Assembly: GCF_015476655.1 (NCBI RefSeq)
Contig: NZ_JABFHF010000025.1
Coordinates: 22,860 to 86,859 of the forward strand
Length of the DNA: 64,000 nucleotides
Direction: 5' to 3'
From: Aquiflexum lacus
Lineage (GTDB): Bacteria > Bacteroidota > Bacteroidia > Cytophagales > Cyclobacteriaceae
Position numbers and translations under genes: made by a program. Shown here in pieces: positions 42,848-51,074 of the stretch. The stretch's first letter is position 1. Every line of letters starts with the position of its first letter. The notes beneath the pieces are model-generated. The model was not told where the DNA came from. It made no database searches and was given only the letters and a program-made list of their open reading frames with translations.

Positions 42848-44092
42848 ATGAAACCAACTATTATCATTGGCGGCGGAATCGTCGGTCTGTTTACAGCATA
42901 TTTTCTCCATAAATCTGGAGTGGAGGTAATTATTGTAGACAAAGGAGACATGGAGGTCAATTGCTCCACAGGAAATGCCGGCATGATTGTACCCAGCCAT
43001 ATTGTCCCCTTGGCCGCGCCGGGCATGATCAGCAAGGGGATTTCATGGATGTTTTCTGCCAAAAGCCCATTTTATATCCATCCACGTCTTGACCGAAAAC
43101 TGTTGGAGTGGTCTTGGCTTTTTTACAAGGCTGCCAATAACCGACATGTGGAAAAAAGCATCCCATTTCTCAAAAATCTTAGCTTGTTGAGCAAATCCCT
43201 CTATCAGGAATTCAGAAATCAGCATCAGGATTCCAATTTGGGATTGGTAGAAAAAGGCCTGATGATGATTTATCAGACTGCTGAAATGGAAAAAGAAGAG
43301 ATTGGATTTGCCCATTTAGCAAGGAAACATGGTTTGGAAGCGGAAATCCTTGGAATTGAAGATATAAGAAAGTTGGAACCTAATATTGAAGTGAAAGCCA
43401 GAGGGGCAGTCTTATTTCCAGGAGATGCCCATTTGTCACCTTCCATTTTGTACAGCTTTTTGAAAAACTATTTGGAGGAAAAAGGTGTCATCTTCAAAAA
43501 TAAAGTATCAGTAATCGGCTTCGAAAAAAATTCCGAAAATGTGAATTCGGTGCTAACCACAGAAGGCAAAATTGAAGGTGCAAAGTTTATCCTTTGCGGT
43601 GGTGCCTGGTCTTCAGAATTGGCCCAAATGCTTGAATTCTCATTACCCATGATGGGAGGAAAAGGTTATAGTTTTGTACAGGAAAATAACCCGGAAATCA
43701 AACAGGCCTCTATTTTAACTGAAATGAAAGTAGCTGTAAGTCCGTACGGCAATCAAGTACGTTTTGGCGGAACCATGGAAATCGCAGGAACTAATGAATC
43801 CATCAACATCAACCGGGTAAAAGGAATCTTTGAATCCATCAATAGGTTCTATCCTGATTTTGAAAGTAAGTTTCCCGAAACGGAAGAAATCTGGAAAGGC
43901 CTGAGACCCTGTTCACCGGATGGGCTACCATATGTTGGATTCGCGCCAAAATGGAAAAATGTACTTGTTGGTACCGGGCATTCCATGATGGGCATCAGCC
44001 TTGCTCCGGGAACCGGGAAAATCCTTGCTGAACTTCACGAGGGTCTCCTCAGTCAAATGGACATCAGCGCTTTTGAGGTTGGGAGGTATTGA
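42848..44092 (+). CDS. DadA-like FAD-dependent oxidoreductase, probable D-hydroxyproline dehydrogenase
   Basis: 414-aa DAO-family flavoenzyme. N-terminal FAD motif TIIIGGGIVGLFTAYFLHKSG, CSTGNAGMIVPSHIVPLAAPGM, and C-terminal WKGLRPCSPDGLPYVGFAPKWKNVLVGTGHSMMGISLAPGTGKILAEL. These motifs and the length match DadA/hydroxyproline dehydrogenase-type proteins. With the epimerase, deaminase and KGSADH genes of this cluster it fits oxidation of cis-4-hydroxy-D-proline to Pyr4H2C. A general D-amino acid dehydrogenase is the alternative. Confidence 0.87.
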   Translation: MKPTIIIGGGIVGLFTAYFLHKSGVEVIIVDKGDMEVNCSTGNAGMIVPSHIVPLAAPGMISKGISWMFSAKSPFYIHPRLDRKLLEWSWLFYKAANNRHVEKSIPFLKNLSLLSKSLYQEFRNQHQDSNLGLVEKGLMMIYQTAEMEKEEIGFAHLARKHGLEAEILGIEDIRKLEPNIEVKARGAVLFPGDAHLSPSILYSFLKNYLEEKGVIFKNKVSVIGFEKNSENVNSVLTTEGKIEGAKFILCGGAWSSELAQMLEFSLPMMGGKGYSFVQENNPEIKQASILTEMKVAVSPYGNQVRFGGTMEIAGTNESININRVKGIFESINRFYPDFESKFPETEEIWKGLRPCSPDGLPYVGFAPKWKNVLVGTGHSMMGISLAPGTGKILAELHEGLLSQMDISAFEVGRY

Positions 44093-44196
44093 AAAGGCTG
44101 GAAGACCGAAGACAGGAGACCGAAGAAAGCAGCTTTCACAATATTGGAAAGAAAACGGATTTTCAGATTATTTACTAATTGGACAAAATTTTAGGG

Positions 44197-44265
44197 GCGT
44201 CATTGCGAGGAGCACTTCAGAGAATCTGATTTTGTAAAGGAGGCTTTCGTGCGACGTGGCAATCT
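44197..44265 (+). repeat. CGTCATTGCGAGG-type dispersed repeat
   Basis: GGCGTCATTGCGAGGAGC and, 45 bases on, GCGACGTGGCAATCTC together resemble a repeat seen in many Bacteroidota and other genomes (CGTCATTGCGAGG...CGAAGCAATCTC). The inner part is diverged. It lies in the 360-base gap after the FAD oxidase gene, which has no gene. The match is from memory, not from a search. Confidence 0.5.
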
Positions 44266-44394
44266 CTTGAAGGTGCAAAAGGCATTGACCCTAAAAAGCA
44301 GAAGTTGAATATTTAAACTGTCATTAATGTGTTGAGTCCAGGATTTCTTACCAATTTCATTAGTCAAGTCCCTAAACAACTTAATACCTATAAT

Positions 44395-44435
44395 ATTATT
44401 GTAACAGACATTACTGTAATGTCTGTTACAATAAT
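44395..44435. promoter_or_regulatory. Perfect 19-bp-arm palindrome
   Basis: ATTATTGTAACAGACATTA (44395-44413) and its perfect complement TAATGTCTGTTACAATAAT (44417-44435) flank CTG. The stem is 19 bp with a 3-base loop. It lies 17 bases past the end of the 44452 barrel fragment. With no long T tract it is unlike a normal terminator. It could be an operator of a vanished gene or the end of a repeat element. Confidence 0.75.
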
Positions 44436-44451
44436 TTACCTATAGTTTTTA

Positions 44452-44944
44452 TCAGAAAATCATGTACGATATCCCTAAGAGGTTAGCGCCACGGGAATCT
44501 CCAGAAAATGGCTTAGAAAAATAGGAATTAAAAACTTTAAGTTTAGGAGTAATAGAATAATCCACCTTAAACATAAACGGCTTATCTTGGAATATGCCGT
44601 TTTCTCCAAGTATCCTGTAACCCCAAACTACTGAAGAATTGTTTCCCAATAGATCTGTTTCCGATCCAACTCCCAAAAAATAATCCTGGGCTACTTGGAA
44701 AGGTAATTCACTTTGGGACAAATGAGAAAAGTAGGCGGTCAAAGTAAAAAAATCGGTACTCAAACTGAGCCAGATTTTGGAATACTTTTGAAAACCCTAC
44801 GCAGAACACATCTTCAGCATCTTCTTGATCTTTCAAATACCGTAGACATAGCATAAATAAAGGCTTGGCCAATTGTTCATAGATCAACCTTTGCGCTTTT
44901 TCATTGCCTTTAAGGGCTTCCTCTATGGTGATTTTTTGGATCAA
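44452..44944 (-). pseudogene. ECF sigma N-terminal fragment joined to an outer-membrane barrel C-terminal fragment
   Basis: From 44944 (TTG) the frame reads IQKITIEEALKGNEKAQRLIYEQLAKPLFMLCLRYLKDQEDAEDVFCVGFSKVFQNLAQFEY, an ECF sigma region 2. It breaks off at about 44758. A second frame from about 44758 to 44452 reads TDFFTLTAYFSHLSQ...VWGYRIL...GISYMIF, a barrel-like C-terminus. The sigma regions 3-4 and the barrel N-terminus are missing. A deletion has fused two unrelated genes out of frame. Neither piece should be functional. Confidence 0.7.
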
Positions 44945-45018
44945 AAGATTCTGGTTTACACATTAATAAATGACAACCAGAACTTGGAGGTTGCCTGTTA
45001 CCCCAAAAATAAAAAATT

Positions 45019-45759
45019 CTATGCCTCAAAAATCGGGTCTTCCCTGTCAATTATGCTTCTAATAAATCCTATCATCTGATCAATTTCATCCCAAGAAAAT
45101 CCCAAATGGGATTGGGAATGGGCCAATGCATCACGTAGCTGCCCGATATTGTTCATAGTCTGTACAAAACGATCCCTGCTTAAACTTGGATCAAATTTTT
45201 TGAAGCGTTGGTTTTTGGAGAATATCGAACCCAAGTCCCCAAACTGTAAACATTGTACCAAGTCGATTTCTTCCTTTCGGGCTTGCTTCCATTCGTAAAG
45301 GCTTCTGGCCTGACTAAGCCTGTTTTCAGTGAGGCTTTCCTCCCAGTGTGGCAGCTGCTTGCGGATCATGTCTTTGAGATGTGTTTCAAGTAGACTTATC
45401 AATCCAAAAAACCCTATCCTCAAAGGGATTTTATCCAAATCGGTCCTTGTTACAATATAGCTTAATTTCCCATCTTCATCTTTGATAAAAAACCTTCTTT
45501 GGGAAATCAGCATCCTAAATGCCTTCAACAATGGGGTATTGGCCTCCATCAAATCTTCTTGGGAAATGGGTTTTAGAACATCATCTCCCTCATCGTATTT
45601 CATCATTACACCTTCCACATCGACAACAGCGGAATGGAAATTTCTCCTTTCCATTTCCTCTTTAAAATTTTCTTTTTCGAAAATGACCAGATTTTCAGCA
45701 ATGGGCAGGACATTGATCTGTTCTTCAAAAAGCAATCGGAGTCGGTCTATAGCGTTCAT
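45019..45759 (-). CDS. CBS-like and HEPN-like (RxxxxH) domain protein
   Basis: 246 aa, no signal. Residues about 20-115 (AVVDVEGVMMKYDEGDDVLKPISQEDLMEANTPLLKAFRMLISQRRFFIKDEDGKLSYIVTRTDLDK) resemble a CBS-type regulatory module. The second half is helical and has Arg209-x4-His214 (RDALAH), the HEPN RNase signature, preceded by a long helical bundle. HEPN proteins often act as toxins or RNases in defence and TA contexts, and CBS modules sense nucleotides. No partner antitoxin lies next to it. The assignment is by motif only. Confidence 0.6.
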   Translation of the reverse strand: MNAIDRLRLLFEEQINVLPIAENLVIFEKENFKEEMERRNFHSAVVDVEGVMMKYDEGDDVLKPISQEDLMEANTPLLKAFRMLISQRRFFIKDEDGKLSYIVTRTDLDKIPLRIGFFGLISLLETHLKDMIRKQLPHWEESLTENRLSQARSLYEWKQARKEEIDLVQCLQFGDLGSIFSKNQRFKKFDPSLSRDRFVQTMNNIGQLRDALAHSQSHLGFSWDEIDQMIGFIRSIIDREDPIFEA

Positions 45760-45837
45760 AAAGTAGCTTGAATGGATTGTGAAAATATAAATTTACCTTT
45801 TATATTGACCTAATTTTTACGAACAAATTAAAAAAAT

Positions 45838-46386
45838 ATGTCAGCAATGGATTTAGGAATCGGGAGTCAGATCAGACATCCGAAGTTTGGAAAAGGAGTT
45901 GTAGTGGAATCAGATGCATCTTACTACAAGATCTATTTTAATTTCACCGCAGAAGTCAAGACCATCGCCCGGGACTTTCCCAATTTTGAATTGGTAGAGA
46001 AAAAAGAAGCTGAATTTCAGCCCATCACCTTGGCAGAAATCGAAATGGCTGTAGAAAATGTCATCCGAAAAAACCAACCCAAAGAAGATCTACCTAAAGT
46101 AACTTTAGCTCAAAAGTGGATCAACGGGACGGTTACGATCAATCCCTACAACCCTGAAATGAGTAACAAAGAAATTCCGATCAAGACCTTTTTTCACAAA
46201 ATAGTCATGGTCAGAGAAAGACTCCGGGTCCTCGAACAGAACATCAATAACCATGAAAAGTTGGACGACGAAGACCGCATTCAACTCCAACAATATATTA
46301 CCCGTGCTTACGGTTCATTGACTACTTTCAATGTACTATTCTCCAATAAGGATGATTATTTCAAGGGTGCCGGAAAAGAGGATTAA
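45838..46386 (+). CDS. Hypothetical protein with N-terminal Tudor/PcrA-like segment
   Basis: 182 aa. The N-terminus, MDLGIGSQIRHPKFGKGVVVESDASYYKIYFNFTAEVKTI, looks like the small beta-barrel (Tudor-like) found at the end of UvrD/PcrA helicases (GDRVRHKKFGEG-type). The rest is helical (ITLAEIEMAVENVIRK, FFHKIVMVRERLRVLEQNINNHEKLDDEDRIQLQQYITRAYGSL). No signal peptide or membrane helix. No defined family. It is divergent from the CBS/HEPN-like gene and about 80 bases away. It may be a DNA- or RNA-binding protein; function unknown. Confidence 0.75.
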   Translation: MSAMDLGIGSQIRHPKFGKGVVVESDASYYKIYFNFTAEVKTIARDFPNFELVEKKEAEFQPITLAEIEMAVENVIRKNQPKEDLPKVTLAQKWINGTVTINPYNPEMSNKEIPIKTFFHKIVMVRERLRVLEQNINNHEKLDDEDRIQLQQYITRAYGSLTTFNVLFSNKDDYFKGAGKED

Positions 46387-46390
46387 AAAT

Positions 46391-46580
46391 AGACTGTCTC
46401 AATTGTCTAATTATCTCATCGATACTCAAAATTATGTTCAAAATTGATTCGAATATGCTTTGAGTCTTAGTGTCTTTGTGACAGACCTGAAAATTTGTGA
46501 CACAAAGACACTAAGTTTCCAAAGCGATAATCAATACTTTTTTTGGACTTAAGGGAACATAGAACCTTATGAGACAGTCT
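46391..46580. repeat. MITE-like 190-bp element with 11-bp terminal inverted repeats
   Basis: AGACTGTCTCA (46391-46401) and TGAGACAGTCT (46570-46580) form the ends. Inside, CTTAGTGTCTTTGTG (46466-46480) and CACAAAGACACTAAG (46501-46515) form a perfect 15-bp stem. It fills the gap between the Tudor-like gene and argJ with no coding capacity. No target-site duplication was identified. It could act as a bidirectional terminator as well. Confidence 0.65.
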
Positions 46581-46585
46581 TTGCT

Positions 46586-47806
46586 TTATGTAGTATACAC
46601 GGAGTTGAACAAAACATAGTCCGTGGTCAGGTCTGAACCCCAACCGATGCCATTTTCTTTGCCGGTATTGACTTCGAGATGTACCCTGATTTGGGATTCT
46701 CTCAGAAGTTTTTTGATGTAGTTTTTATCAAAATCAAGTGGCTTCCCTTTTTCCAATACCTGAATCATCTTATTCTGATCCCCAATAAAAAGGTTTACTT
46801 TTCTGTAGTTGAAATTGATTCCTGCATTACCGCAGGCAGCAATTATCCTACCCCAGTTTGGATCCCTGCCAAACATTGCCGTTTTGACCAATGTGGAACC
46901 GGAAATTGCCCTGACCAGTTTTCTGGCCGTCTCCTCTGTTCTGGCTTTGGTAACTTTGTATTCTATAAATTTGGATGCACCTTCTCCATCGGACACTATC
47001 AATTTGGCAAGGTGAGTGAGTAATTCTAAGAGTTTTTCCCTGAACATAATGTATCCGGGATCTGATTCGGATTTGATTTTAGTGTTCTCGGCCATCCCGT
47101 TTGCCATGATGGATACCATATCATTGGTAGATGTATCTCCATCTACGGTGATCATGTTAAAAGATCTATCGACACAATAACGAAGGGTTTTGTCCAGCAG
47201 TTTTTCATCAATATTCATATCAGTCACCACAAATGCCAACATGGTAGCCATATTGGGATGAATCATACCAGAACCTTTTGCTATTCCGCCCATATTGATC
47301 TGAACACCGCCATGCTCGAATTCCACAAAACCTTCTTTGGCAAAAGTATCAGTAGTTAATATGGCATTGGCCACAAAAGAGCCGGCTTTGGTATCATCAC
47401 TGAGTTTATGGATATTGTTTCTGATGCCATTGACCACATCTTCCGTAGGAAAAGGCTCGCCTATCAAACCTGTAGACGCAATTATGACATGATCTTCAGG
47501 AATATTCAGCAACTCCGCGGTCACTTTCATCATGGCTTCGGCGCCTAACCTCCCCTGTTCACCTGTACAAGCATTGGCATTGCCTGCATTGCACACAATA
47601 ACTTGGGCACGGTGGTTGGTATTTATATTTCTTTCACTTATTTCCACAGGTTCAGCCCTCACCTTATTTTGGGTGAAAACTGCCGCTGCCGCCGCAGGAA
47701 CCTCGGAATAAATGATGGCCAAATCTCTGCGCATGGATTTGACACCGGTATGGGCACCCCAGCATTTGATGCCACGTACATTGGTAATATTTTTGATCAT
47801 TGTCAT
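46586..47806 (-). CDS. argJ: Bifunctional ornithine acetyltransferase/N-acetylglutamate synthase ArgJ
   Basis: Cyclic-pathway arginine enzyme that moves the acetyl group from N-acetylornithine to glutamate. 406-aa preprotein. The self-cleavage site is visible in GGIAKGSGMIHPNMATMLAFVVTD, where Thr follows Ala and becomes the catalytic N-terminus of the beta chain. Other blocks: VRGIKCWGAHTG, AAAVFTQNKVRAEPV, ACTGEQG, NMITVDGDTSTNDMV and NPNWGRIIAACGNAGI-like (RDPNWGRIIAACGNAG). It is the last gene of the arg operon, 5 bases after argC. Met1 or Met3 may start it. Confidence 0.95.
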   Translation of the reverse strand: MTMIKNITNVRGIKCWGAHTGVKSMRRDLAIIYSEVPAAAAAVFTQNKVRAEPVEISERNINTNHRAQVIVCNAGNANACTGEQGRLGAEAMMKVTAELLNIPEDHVIIASTGLIGEPFPTEDVVNGIRNNIHKLSDDTKAGSFVANAILTTDTFAKEGFVEFEHGGVQINMGGIAKGSGMIHPNMATMLAFVVTDMNIDEKLLDKTLRYCVDRSFNMITVDGDTSTNDMVSIMANGMAENTKIKSESDPGYIMFREKLLELLTHLAKLIVSDGEGASKFIEYKVTKARTEETARKLVRAISGSTLVKTAMFGRDPNWGRIIAACGNAGINFNYRKVNLFIGDQNKMIQVLEKGKPLDFDKNYIKKLLRESQIRVHLEVNTGKENGIGWGSDLTTDYVLFNSVYTT

Positions 47807-47810
47807 GATT

Positions 47811-48848
47811 TTAAGGTCTTAATGGTATTTGATGCAGTCCGGTAGATTCTTCCAGACCAAGCATAAGATTCATGTTGTGTACCGCCTGACTAGCTGCTCC
47901 TTTGAGCAGATTGTCTATGGCTGATATGATAACAACCCTTTGGGTGCGATCATCCCATGTCGGAAAAATATCGCAAAAGTGACTTCCCCTTACGTCTTTG
48001 ATTCCCGGAGCAGAATTTCTCAATCTCACAAAAGGTTTCCCTTTGTAGAATTTTTGATAAATATCATTCAGTGAGTTCTGATTGACAGGATTTTTGAGTT
48101 TTGCATAGGCTGTCACAAGGATTCCCCTGTCCACAGGAAGCAGATGAGGAGTAAACTGTAAGGTGCAATTGGATCTAGCCAATATTGAAAGCTGCTCTTC
48201 AATTTCAATGGTATGTCTGTGAACACCTATCCCATAAGCCTTGAAATTTTCATTGACATTGGAAAAATGGGTAGTTTCGCTTGCTTTGATACCCGCACCT
48301 GTCAATCCTGATTTGGCATCTATGATAACAGAATTTTCTTCCACAATGCCTTCCGCAAACAAAGGAGCCAAAGCTAGAATAGATGCAGTTGGGTAGCAAC
48401 CCGGATTGGCCACCAAAGATGCATTCTTTATAAGGTCAGCAAATAATTCCGGCAAGCCATAGACGGCATTTTCGAAACCCTCAGGAAATGTATGTTCCTT
48501 TTGGTACCAGTCTTTATAAACCTCAGGAGTCGATAACCTGAAATCTCCTGATAGATCAATGATTTTGGCCGAATGATTTTTCCATTTTGCCACATATTCC
48601 ATAGATATTTTGTGCGGTAGGGCCAAAAAGATAACATCCACTTCGGCTTTGGTAACGGATTCCGCACTGACCAATGGTAGATCTATAATCCCGAAGAATT
48701 GGGGATGTAGGTCTGAAAATAATTTACCTGTATGGGTCTCTGAAGTAATCGCGATAATCTCTGCTTGGGGATGTCTTGCGAGCAAGCGGGCCAATTCAGA
48801 GCCTGTAAATCCAGAAGCTCCTACGATTGCTATTTTATATTTTTTCAT
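47811..48848 (-). CDS. argC: N-acetyl-gamma-glutamyl-phosphate reductase ArgC
   Basis: Third step of arginine synthesis. 345 aa. The N-terminal NAD(P) motif IAIVGASGFTGSELARLLARHP, the catalytic Cys in VANPGCYPTASILALAPLF, then GLTGAGIKASETTHFSNVNENFKAYGIGVHRHTIEIEEQL and RGSHFCDIFPTWDDRTQRVVIISAIDNLLKGAASQAVHNMNLMLGLEESTGL. Length and motifs are normal. It is separated from argD by about 190 bases, holding two repeats, and followed by argJ after 5 bases. Confidence 0.95.
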   Translation of the reverse strand: MKKYKIAIVGASGFTGSELARLLARHPQAEIIAITSETHTGKLFSDLHPQFFGIIDLPLVSAESVTKAEVDVIFLALPHKISMEYVAKWKNHSAKIIDLSGDFRLSTPEVYKDWYQKEHTFPEGFENAVYGLPELFADLIKNASLVANPGCYPTASILALAPLFAEGIVEENSVIIDAKSGLTGAGIKASETTHFSNVNENFKAYGIGVHRHTIEIEEQLSILARSNCTLQFTPHLLPVDRGILVTAYAKLKNPVNQNSLNDIYQKFYKGKPFVRLRNSAPGIKDVRGSHFCDIFPTWDDRTQRVVIISAIDNLLKGAASQAVHNMNLMLGLEESTGLHQIPLRP

Positions 48849-48899
48849 TGTTGTTTTATTCCTGAATAATCTGACTTTTTAATTGAATCAAAAGGCTTT

Positions 48900-48932
48900 A
48901 ACCTTTGAGGTTTTTTTCAATCCTTGAAGGTT
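48900..48932 (+). repeat. Palindromic repeat, AACCTTTGAGG family, copy between argC and argD
   Basis: AACCTTTGAGG (48900-48910) and CCTTGAAGGTT (48922-48932) pair with one or two mismatches. It lies in the argD-argC gap, in the middle of what is otherwise an operon, so it could also attenuate or process the transcript. Confidence 0.65.
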
Positions 48933-48966
48933 TTAAATATGAACCATTAGCATTCTTTTGACTAAA

Positions 48967-49032
48967 AAACCTTCGAGGTCTCAAAATTTTGGAATTTAAC
49001 CAGAGGTTTGATTATCAAGACCTCAAAGGTTT
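48967..49032 (+). repeat. Palindromic repeat, AAACCTTCGAGGTCT family, copy just before the argD 3' end
   Basis: AAACCTTCGAGGTCT (48967-48981) and AGACCTCAAAGGTTT (49018-49032) are the same arms as copy 3 at 28470-28504, but with a 36-base loop. It ends 10 bases before the argD stop codon position (49043). Confidence 0.7.
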
Positions 49033-49042
49033 ACCCACATTT

Positions 49043-50245
49043 TTAAGCAGTGACATGTTCCTCCTTGAGTACTGTTTTAAAAGTCTCCAGGAAATCTTCC
49101 AGATCTTTCCTTGCAATATTTAGGGGTGGCACCAATCTCAGTACATTGACAGCAGTGGCATTGGTGATAAATCCCATTTTGAGGAATTCCTGAACATAAG
49201 GGGCTGCGGGCTTGTTCATGACCACTCCGATCATTAGTCCTATTCCCCTAACTTCTTTGATTTCCTGAAATTCACTTTTCATGCTTTCCAAATTCATCAT
49301 CAACCAATCACCTTTGTCTTTTGCTTCCTTACAAAGATTCTCTTCTGTAATTACCTTCAAGGTAGCCATAGCCGCAGCCGTAGCCAATGGGTTTCCGCCG
49401 AAAGTTGTCCCATGGTCACCAAATTGAATGGCAGTGCTGACACGCTCACTACAAAGAAAAGCTCCAACAGGAAAACCTCCCCCAAGCCCTTTAGCGAGCG
49501 TCATGATGTCGGGTTGAATGCCGTAATGGTCTTTGGCAAACCAATTACCCGTTCTTCCAATTCCACATTGTATTTCATCAAAAATCAGCAGAATGTCATG
49601 TTGATTACATAATTCACGGACTGACTTGAGGTATTCAGGATTGACAGGGATGATGCCTCCTTCTCCTTGAATAGGTTCCAGGATAATGGCTGCTACATCA
49701 TTGGTAAGTTTTGATTCCAAGGCTGCCAAGTCATTGAATGGCACCTGGGCAAAACCTGATGGAATGGGTTCAAATCCATTCTGATATTTGGCCTGTCCGG
49801 TGGCGATGGTTGCAAGAGTCCGACCATGGAATGAATTTTCCATAGAAATAATGGTCCCACCTCTTCCATTGGCATGTGCATAACGTCTTGCGATTTTTAT
49901 CGCCCCTTCTACTGATTCTGCGCCACTATTGGTGAAAAACACCCGGTCAAGGCCAGAAAGCTTTACCAGAAATTCACTCAGGGCTACTTGAGGCGGACTG
50001 ACAAAAAAGTTGCTGATATGCATCAGTTCAGCAGCTTGTTCCTGTACTGCTTTCACCACTTGGGGATGGCAATGACCAACATTATTGACTGCAATACCCG
50101 CCAAAAGATCGGTGTATTCTTTCCCTTCAATATCCCATACCTTGCTTCCTTTTCCCCTTACTAAAGTGAGCGGAATTCTTTTGAAAGTAGGTAAATAGTA
50201 TTTTTGATCTAAATGATGTAAATCTATGTTTTCCATAATTTCCAT
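49043..50245 (-). CDS. argD: Acetylornithine/ornithine-type aminotransferase (ArgD-like)
   Basis: PLP-dependent class III aminotransferase. From ATG 50245 (MEIMENIDLHHLDQKYYLPTF) it is 400 aa; the open frame extends to 50323 but overlaps argB and is unlikely to be used. Visible: FFTNSGAESVEGAIKIARRYA, SFHGRTLATIA, LLIFDEIQCGIGRTGNWF, and the PLP lysine region MTLAKGLGGGFPVGAFLCS. The placement right after argB (4 bases) and before argC supports acetylornithine aminotransferase. Identification of substrate is by context. Confidence 0.92.
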   Translation of the reverse strand: MEIMENIDLHHLDQKYYLPTFKRIPLTLVRGKGSKVWDIEGKEYTDLLAGIAVNNVGHCHPQVVKAVQEQAAELMHISNFFVSPPQVALSEFLVKLSGLDRVFFTNSGAESVEGAIKIARRYAHANGRGGTIISMENSFHGRTLATIATGQAKYQNGFEPIPSGFAQVPFNDLAALESKLTNDVAAIILEPIQGEGGIIPVNPEYLKSVRELCNQHDILLIFDEIQCGIGRTGNWFAKDHYGIQPDIMTLAKGLGGGFPVGAFLCSERVSTAIQFGDHGTTFGGNPLATAAAMATLKVITEENLCKEAKDKGDWLMMNLESMKSEFQEIKEVRGIGLMIGVVMNKPAAPYVQEFLKMGFITNATAVNVLRLVPPLNIARKDLEDFLETFKTVLKEEHVTA

Positions 50246-50249
50246 TTGT

Positions 50250-51074
50250 TTAGTGAATGATCTTAGTTCCGATTCTTTTGTTCTCTTCAAAAAACTGATA
50301 CAATTGCTCCGGCTTGGTACCATTTAAAATCAGGGCATTAGACAGTCCTGCATTTAAAGCAGCTTCAATGGCCTGGATTTTGGGAATCATCCCACCTTTG
50401 ATAACCCTCCCATAAAGTTCCGATAGCTGGTTAATGGAGACCTGATCCAAAATGCTTAATGCGTCAGGAAAATTCAGGTATAAGCCATCTACATCGGTGA
50501 GTGTAATGTAAAAATCAGCTTTAATGGCTGCTGCCAATGCCCCGGCAAAGTTATCTGCATTGACATTATAGGCATTTGCTTCCATATCGGAAGCAATACA
50601 GGCGATAATGGGTGTGAAATTATTCCTGATAAGGATTTCAATAAGATCAGAATTTATCCGAGTGACTTCACCAACACTGCCCAAATCACGATTTTCAATT
50701 TCTCCTGAAGCCAATGGTATTTGAACCGACTTCTTGGTAGCCAGAACCATTCTCCCATCCAAGCCGGAAAGTCCCACCGCTCTGACATCACAACTATTGA
50801 ATATCTTTACCAAACTGGCATTGACATCACCGATAAGCGTCTTTTGGATTTCAACCAAAGCCTCAGGACTTGTAACCCTATGTCCCTCAATGAATTCGGA
50901 ATGGATGACAGCTTTTTCAAGTGCACGGTTGATAAATGGTCCCCCACCATGAACAACAACTATTAGATGTCCTGCCTCTATTAACAGGTGGATTTGTTCT
51001 GCTATTTTTTTCTGGAGTATTGTATTGGTCATGGCATTCCCACCATACTTGATGAGAATCTTTGAAGGGTTCAT
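50250..51074 (-). CDS. argB: Acetylglutamate kinase ArgB
   Basis: Second step of arginine synthesis; phosphorylates N-acetylglutamate. 274-aa amino acid kinase fold with MNPSKILIKYGGNAM (Lys), VVVHGGGPFINRAL, GLSGLDGRMVLA, and TLTDVDGLYLNFPDAL and GGMIPKIQAIEAALNAG. It is the first gene of the argB-argD-argC-argJ operon on the minus strand. An arginine-sensing operator could lie in the region upstream (51075-51250), but I could not identify a box. Confidence 0.94.
   Translation of the reverse strand: MNPSKILIKYGGNAMTNTILQKKIAEQIHLLIEAGHLIVVVHGGGPFINRALEKAVIHSEFIEGHRVTSPEALVEIQKTLIGDVNASLVKIFNSCDVRAVGLSGLDGRMVLATKKSVQIPLASGEIENRDLGSVGEVTRINSDLIEILIRNNFTPIIACIASDMEANAYNVNADNFAGALAAAIKADFYITLTDVDGLYLNFPDALSILDQVSINQLSELYGRVIKGGMIPKIQAIEAALNAGLSNALILNGTKPEQLYQFFEENKRIGTKIIH

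Noticed and set aside
49693..49881. Open frames on the reverse strands of the arg genes
   Set aside because: The arg enzymes are well supported in the opposite frame, and these lack motifs.
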